Below, piece after piece: positions 5,344-8,175 of a stretch of DNA of 8,175 bases (position 1 is the stretch's first letter; the number at the start of each line of letters is the position of its first letter). Location of the stretch: NCBI GenBank assembly GCA_039807445.1, contig JBDHRG010000167.1, forward strand, positions 1 through 8,175, written 5' to 3'. Source of the DNA: JBDHRG01 sp039807445 (lineage in GTDB: Bacteria; Pseudomonadota; Gammaproteobacteria; Competibacterales; Competibacteraceae). The notes below the pieces were generated by a model. The model saw only the letters and a list, made by a program, of their open reading frames with translations. It was not told where the DNA came from and did not search any database. The position numbers and the translations under genes were made by a program.

Positions 5344-6609
5344 ATGCACAACTTCGTGAATTTCCACGTCCTCATCTCGCACAGCCCGTCGTGCCTCAAC
5401 CGCGACGACATGAACATGCAGAAGTCGGCGATCTTCGGCGGCGTGCGGCGAGTGCGCATCTCCAGTCAGAGCCTCAAGCGCGCGATCCGGTTCAGCGACT
5501 ACTACCGTCGGCAGTTCGGCGAACCGTCGGTGCGTACTCGAAGCCTGGATCTGCTGAAATGCAAGTTCGCCGAAAAGCTGAAGAATGAGTTCGATTCAGA
5601 TATCGTTGGTGAGGCGATCAATCTCTTCGTAAAGGCGAAAGCAAAGGCGGAAAAGGCGGCGGACGCCGAAACCGAAGCCGCTAAGGAGGACGTTGAAGAG
5701 AACGTTGAGGAGGAAACGGGGAAACAGAAAGACGGCAAGGGCGTGGCCGTGGCACCTTGGGTTCTCGCGGAAATCCGCCTCATCTGTGCGGCTGTGAAGG
5801 AAGTCAGGAAAGCGGGTCTCAGCGACGAAGAGTTGAAGAAGATCAAGGAAAAATTTGCCAAGCAGAAAGGCAATAAAAAGAAGACTGAGGAGCAACTCGA
5901 ACAGGAATCGATAGTGGCCAAGATCGAGAAGGTGATGAGTACTCGTACCGCCGAGTTGCAAAAGGCATTAGCCGTAGCTATCGATATTGCACTTTCCGGT
6001 CGCATGGCAACCACCGGTTTGATGACTCCCGTCGATGGTGCGCTCGCTATTGCACATGCGATTACCACGCACGCGGTGGACAGCGATATCGACTGGTTCA
6101 CCGCAGTCGACGATCTGGTCAGCGATGCCGGGGAAACCGGCGCTGCACACCTGAACACGCAGGAGTTCGCCAGCGGCGTTTTCTACCGTCACGCGAGTCT
6201 CAACCTCGGGCAGCTACAGGCGAATCTCGGCGGCGCGCCGCGGCAGAAGGCCCTGGAGATCGCCGGCCACATCGCGCATCTGCTCGCCACCGTGGTGCCC
6301 GACGCCAAGCAGCAGAGCTTCGCGGCGCACAATCCCGCGGATGCGGTGCTGGTGGCGCTGTCCGACCTGCCGCTGTCGCTCGCCAACGCCTTCGAGGCGC
6401 CGGTCCGGACGCCGCGGGGCGGGGGCCTGCGCGAACCTTCGCAGCAAGCGATGTTCGACTACTGGACGCAAGTGCATCGCGGCTACGGTCTGGAAGAGAA
6501 GGCCGCAGCCTTCGTGCTCGATCCCGAGCGAGCACTGCCCGAAGGCGTGCAGCGGCAGATCACGCTTGCCGATCTGAGTAGCTGGATCGCCCGTGACGGC
6601 GCCGTCTGA
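5344..6609 (+). CDS. cas7e: Cascade backbone subunit Cas7e (Cse4/CasC), with extra charged insertions
   Basis: Six Cas7e copies form the helical backbone that holds the spacer and flips out every sixth crRNA base. The protein has 421 residues, against 363 in E. coli. Near-identity to E. coli CasC is seen in LISHSPSCLNRDDMNMQKSA (10-29), RISSQSLKRAIR (38-49), ALSGRMATTGLMTPVDGA (216-233), HAVDSDIDWFTAVDDL (243-258) and TQEFASGVFYRHASLNLGQL (272-291). The extra length lies between about 97-132 and 170-200, where lysine, glutamate and alanine dominate and a coiled coil is likely. The DNA there (about 5630-5990) is visibly poorer in GC than the rest of the gene. ATG 5344 has AAGGGG (5331-5336) upstream. 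The frame is intact, so the insertions are part of a working gene, not a frameshift. Confidence 0.97.
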   Translation: MHNFVNFHVLISHSPSCLNRDDMNMQKSAIFGGVRRVRISSQSLKRAIRFSDYYRRQFGEPSVRTRSLDLLKCKFAEKLKNEFDSDIVGEAINLFVKAKAKAEKAADAETEAAKEDVEENVEEETGKQKDGKGVAVAPWVLAEIRLICAAVKEVRKAGLSDEELKKIKEKFAKQKGNKKKTEEQLEQESIVAKIEKVMSTRTAELQKALAVAIDIALSGRMATTGLMTPVDGALAIAHAITTHAVDSDIDWFTAVDDLVSDAGETGAAHLNTQEFASGVFYRHASLNLGQLQANLGGAPRQKALEIAGHIAHLLATVVPDAKQQSFAAHNPADAVLVALSDLPLSLANAFEAPVRTPRGGGLREPSQQAMFDYWTQVHRGYGLEEKAAAFVLDPERALPEGVQRQITLADLSSWIARDGAV

Positions 6610-6621
6610 GCAGAGTCCGAC

Positions 6622-7344
6622 ATGGAGCGGTTCCTGATCCTGAAGCTCGCCGGGCCGATGCAGGCCTGGGGAGCGCATACCTTCGAGGACTATCGGCCGG
6701 TCGAAGACTTCCCGACGCGCAGCGGCCTGCTCGGTCTGCTCGGCGCGTGTCTCGGGCTGCGCCGAGACGATGTCGCCGGCCAAAAGGCGCTGGCCGAGTC
6801 CGTTCGGATCGCCGTGCGAGCCGACCGTCGCAGCGCGGCCGACCTCTGGCTCGCCACGGGGCGCTCGGAGACCACGCGACCCGTGCGAGCGCCCTTGCCG
6901 GCGGTCCGCATCACGGACTTCCACACCGTGCTGGATGCCCGCACGGTCGGAGGCGGCGTACGCAAGGATCCGGTGGTTTCGCGGCGCGAGTATCTCTGCG
7001 ATGGGGTGTTCACGGTTGCGGTCGGCTTCCGTGCGGATGCCGCTTTTGGGCCGGACGACCTGGCCTTGGCGGTGCGCCGGCCGGTGTTCACGCCCAGCCT
7101 TGGGCGGCGCAGCTGCCCGTTGGCACGGCCGCTGTTCGAAGCCGTCATCGAGGCGGTCGACTTGGGGGCGGCGCTGGACCTGATCTGGCCCCATGCCGGC
7201 AGGGTGTACGCCGAGGAAGGCGACGGCCTGCGTCTGCGGGTGCGTGACGTGCCGGTGATCGTCCGACCACGGCAGTTCGCTGCGCGCGAGGTCTTCGTCG
7301 AAACCAGGGAAGCGGGAGGTGCCGATGTTTCTGAGCCAGATTGA
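6622..7344 (+). CDS. cas5e: Cascade subunit Cas5e (CasD)
   Basis: Cas5e caps the 5' handle of the crRNA at the Cas8e end of Cascade, so it would contact the AUGAACCG handle of both array crRNAs and the mini-CRISPR RNA. The protein has 240 residues (E. coli 224). Family marks: LILKLAGPMQAWG (5-17), RPVEDFPTRSGLLGLLGACL (25-44), KDPVVSRREYLCDGVFTVAV (114-133) and FTPSLGRRSCPL. The start ATG 6622 lies 12 bp after the cas7e stop with only a weak purine stretch before it, so translation probably depends on cas7e. The 3' end overlaps cas6e by 20 bp. The last ten or so residues (AGGADVSEPD) are unlikely to be conserved, because that DNA also carries the cas6e ribosome-binding site and start. Confidence 0.95.
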   Translation: MERFLILKLAGPMQAWGAHTFEDYRPVEDFPTRSGLLGLLGACLGLRRDDVAGQKALAESVRIAVRADRRSAADLWLATGRSETTRPVRAPLPAVRITDFHTVLDARTVGGGVRKDPVVSRREYLCDGVFTVAVGFRADAAFGPDDLALAVRRPVFTPSLGRRSCPLARPLFEAVIEAVDLGAALDLIWPHAGRVYAEEGDGLRLRVRDVPVIVRPRQFAAREVFVETREAGGADVSEPD

Positions 7345-7924
7345 GTTCGACAGGGCGGCCGCGCGCGATCCGTACCAGTGGCATCGAGCGCTCTGGAAAC
7401 TCTTTCCCGGTCGGGATGAGGCAGCGCGGGATTTCCTCTTCAGAGTCGAGGAGGGGGCTGCAAGAGGCCCGACGCGGGTATTGCTCCAGTCCGCCGTCCG
7501 GCCGGAGAGTGCCGAGCGGGTGCGGGTGCTCGCCTGTCGTGAATATGCGCTCGCGCTGTCGCCGGGGCGGGGGCTGCGTTTCCGGCTGCTGGCGAACCCG
7601 GTCAGGACGATCAAGGACGCTGACGGCAGACTCAACCACCGGGGCGAAATCAAGTCCTGTCGTGTTCCGCTGATCCGCGAGGAGGAGCAGCTTGCCTGGC
7701 TCGCACGCAAGCTCGAGGGTGGTGCTCGGTTGCTCGCGAGCGCCTGCTCGGGTCTGCCGCCGCTCTACTTTCGCAAGAAAGACCATCCTGGAAAGCTGGC
7801 AACGTGCCTGTTCGACGGCGTGCTCGAAGTGACTGACGCAGAACGGTTCGGTGAGCTGATTCGATGCGGCGTCGGACCGGGCAAGGCTTTCGGTTGCGGC
7901 ATGCTGAGCCTCGCGCGAGGGTAA
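7325..7924 (+). CDS. cas6e: crRNA-processing endoribonuclease Cas6e (CasE)
   Basis: Cas6e binds the repeat hairpin, cuts at its 3' base and stays bound as the head of Cascade. It is also the enzyme expected to mature the mini-CRISPR RNA. From ATG 7325 the protein has 199 residues, the same as E. coli CasE. GGGAGG (7314-7319) lies five bases upstream and the MFLSQIEFDR opening matches the family MYLS pattern, so the in-frame GTG at 7319 is rejected. Catalytic H20 is in YQWHRALWKLFPG (17-29). ARDFLFRVE (34-42), NPVRTIKDADGRL (91-103), SCRVPLI (111-117) and the glycine-rich loop GVGPGKAFGCGMLSL (182-196) are all present. It overlaps cas5e by 20 bp and precedes cas1e by 3 bp. Confidence 0.96.
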   Translation: MFLSQIEFDRAAARDPYQWHRALWKLFPGRDEAARDFLFRVEEGAARGPTRVLLQSAVRPESAERVRVLACREYALALSPGRGLRFRLLANPVRTIKDADGRLNHRGEIKSCRVPLIREEEQLAWLARKLEGGARLLASACSGLPPLYFRKKDHPGKLATCLFDGVLEVTDAERFGELIRCGVGPGKAFGCGMLSLARG

Positions 7925-7927
7925 GAC

Positions 7928-8175
7928 ATGCTGCCACCGCTGAAACCCCTGCCGATGAAGGAGCGCGTGTCGCTGGTGTTCCTGTACCGCGGCGAAGTCG
8001 ACGTGCTCGACGGCGCCTTCGTCGTGGTCGACCAGACCGGCGTGCGCAAGCAGATCCCGGTCGGGTCGATCGCCTGCATCATGCTCGAGCCCGGCACCCG
8101 CGTGTCGCACGCCGCCGCCGCGCTGGCGGCGCGGGTCGGGACGTTGCTGGTGTGGGTCGGCGAGGCCGGGGTGCG
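7928..8175 (+). CDS. cas1e: CRISPR adaptation integrase Cas1e, 5' part (cut by window edge)
   Basis: Cas1 with Cas2 inserts new spacers into the array. Eighty-two full codons are visible. The sequence follows E. coli Cas1 closely: LKPLPMKERVSLVFL (5-19), DVLDGAFVVVDQTGVR (25-40), IPVGSIACIMLEPGTRVSHA (43-62) and VGTLLVWVGEAGV (70-82). This is the N-terminal beta domain; the catalytic glutamate, histidine and aspartate lie beyond the edge. GAGGG (7917-7921) sits six bases before ATG 7928, and the gap to cas6e is only 3 bp, so it is part of the same operon. cas2 and the array should follow. The repeat sequence of that array is the key missing comparison for the degenerate repeats at 3053-3143. 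Confidence 0.96.
   Translation, partial: MLPPLKPLPMKERVSLVFLYRGEVDVLDGAFVVVDQTGVRKQIPVGSIACIMLEPGTRVSHAAAALAARVGTLLVWVGEAGV

Noticed and set aside
7319..7324. GTG at 7319 as the cas6e start.
   Set aside because: It overlaps the ribosome-binding site GGGAGG; ATG 7325 gives the E. coli length of 199 residues and places the catalytic histidine at position 20.

Overview
This is a GC-rich window whose protein sequences point to a proteobacterium, probably beta or gamma; I cannot name the genus. It carries the first seven genes of an Escherichia coli-like type I-E CRISPR-Cas locus, all on the plus strand: cas3 (422-3031), a 355-bp gap, then cas8e (casA/cse1), cse2 (casB), cas7e (casC), cas5e (casD), cas6e (casE) and the first 82 codons of cas1e, cut by the right edge. 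Cas7e, Cas6e and Cas1e are close enough to the E. coli proteins to be recognised line by line. The acquisition gene cas2 and the main CRISPR array would lie to the right, outside the window.

Left edge (1-132, minus strand): the N-terminus of a small protein that looks like an Xre/MbcA/ParS-type antitoxin, divergent from cas3 across a 289-bp gap in which no gene is recognisable.

The most interesting part is the gap between cas3 and cas8e (3032-3386). It holds a one-spacer mini-CRISPR pointing back towards cas3: two degenerate type I-E repeats, 3115-3143 and 3053-3081, each with a perfect 18-bp palindrome, set at a 62-bp period around a 33-nt spacer. The promoter-proximal repeat keeps the crRNA 5' handle ATGAACCG. 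The distal one keeps a hairpin with a compensatory base-pair change. A good -10 box (TATGAT) sits just upstream, so transcription would start at the first repeat.

The spacer seed matches a site about 30 bp upstream of that repeat, on the same strand (3174-3184, preceded by an AAG PAM). Ten of the first 11 positions match, the miss is at position 6 (not read in type I-E), and similarity stops after position 11. The site lies in the cas8e upstream region, between and over putative divergent -35 elements. This is the architecture expected of a crRNA-like guide with which Cascade represses its own operon (CreR type), or of the antitoxin RNA of a CRISPR-regulated toxin-antitoxin pair (CreTA type).

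Between this site and cas8e there is also a 46-codon reading frame (3250-3390) for a single-pass membrane peptide. It has a strong ribosome-binding site and its stop overlaps the cas8e GTG start. It could be a coupled leader gene of the Cascade operon or a toxin-like partner of the mini-CRISPR.

Working model (inference): Cascade is made from the cas8e-cas6e operon and is processed and loaded by Cas6e. When loaded with the mini-CRISPR RNA it binds the operator without completing an R-loop, so Cas3 is not engaged, and lowers its own expression and perhaps that of the guide. Loss or inhibition of Cascade would raise expression.
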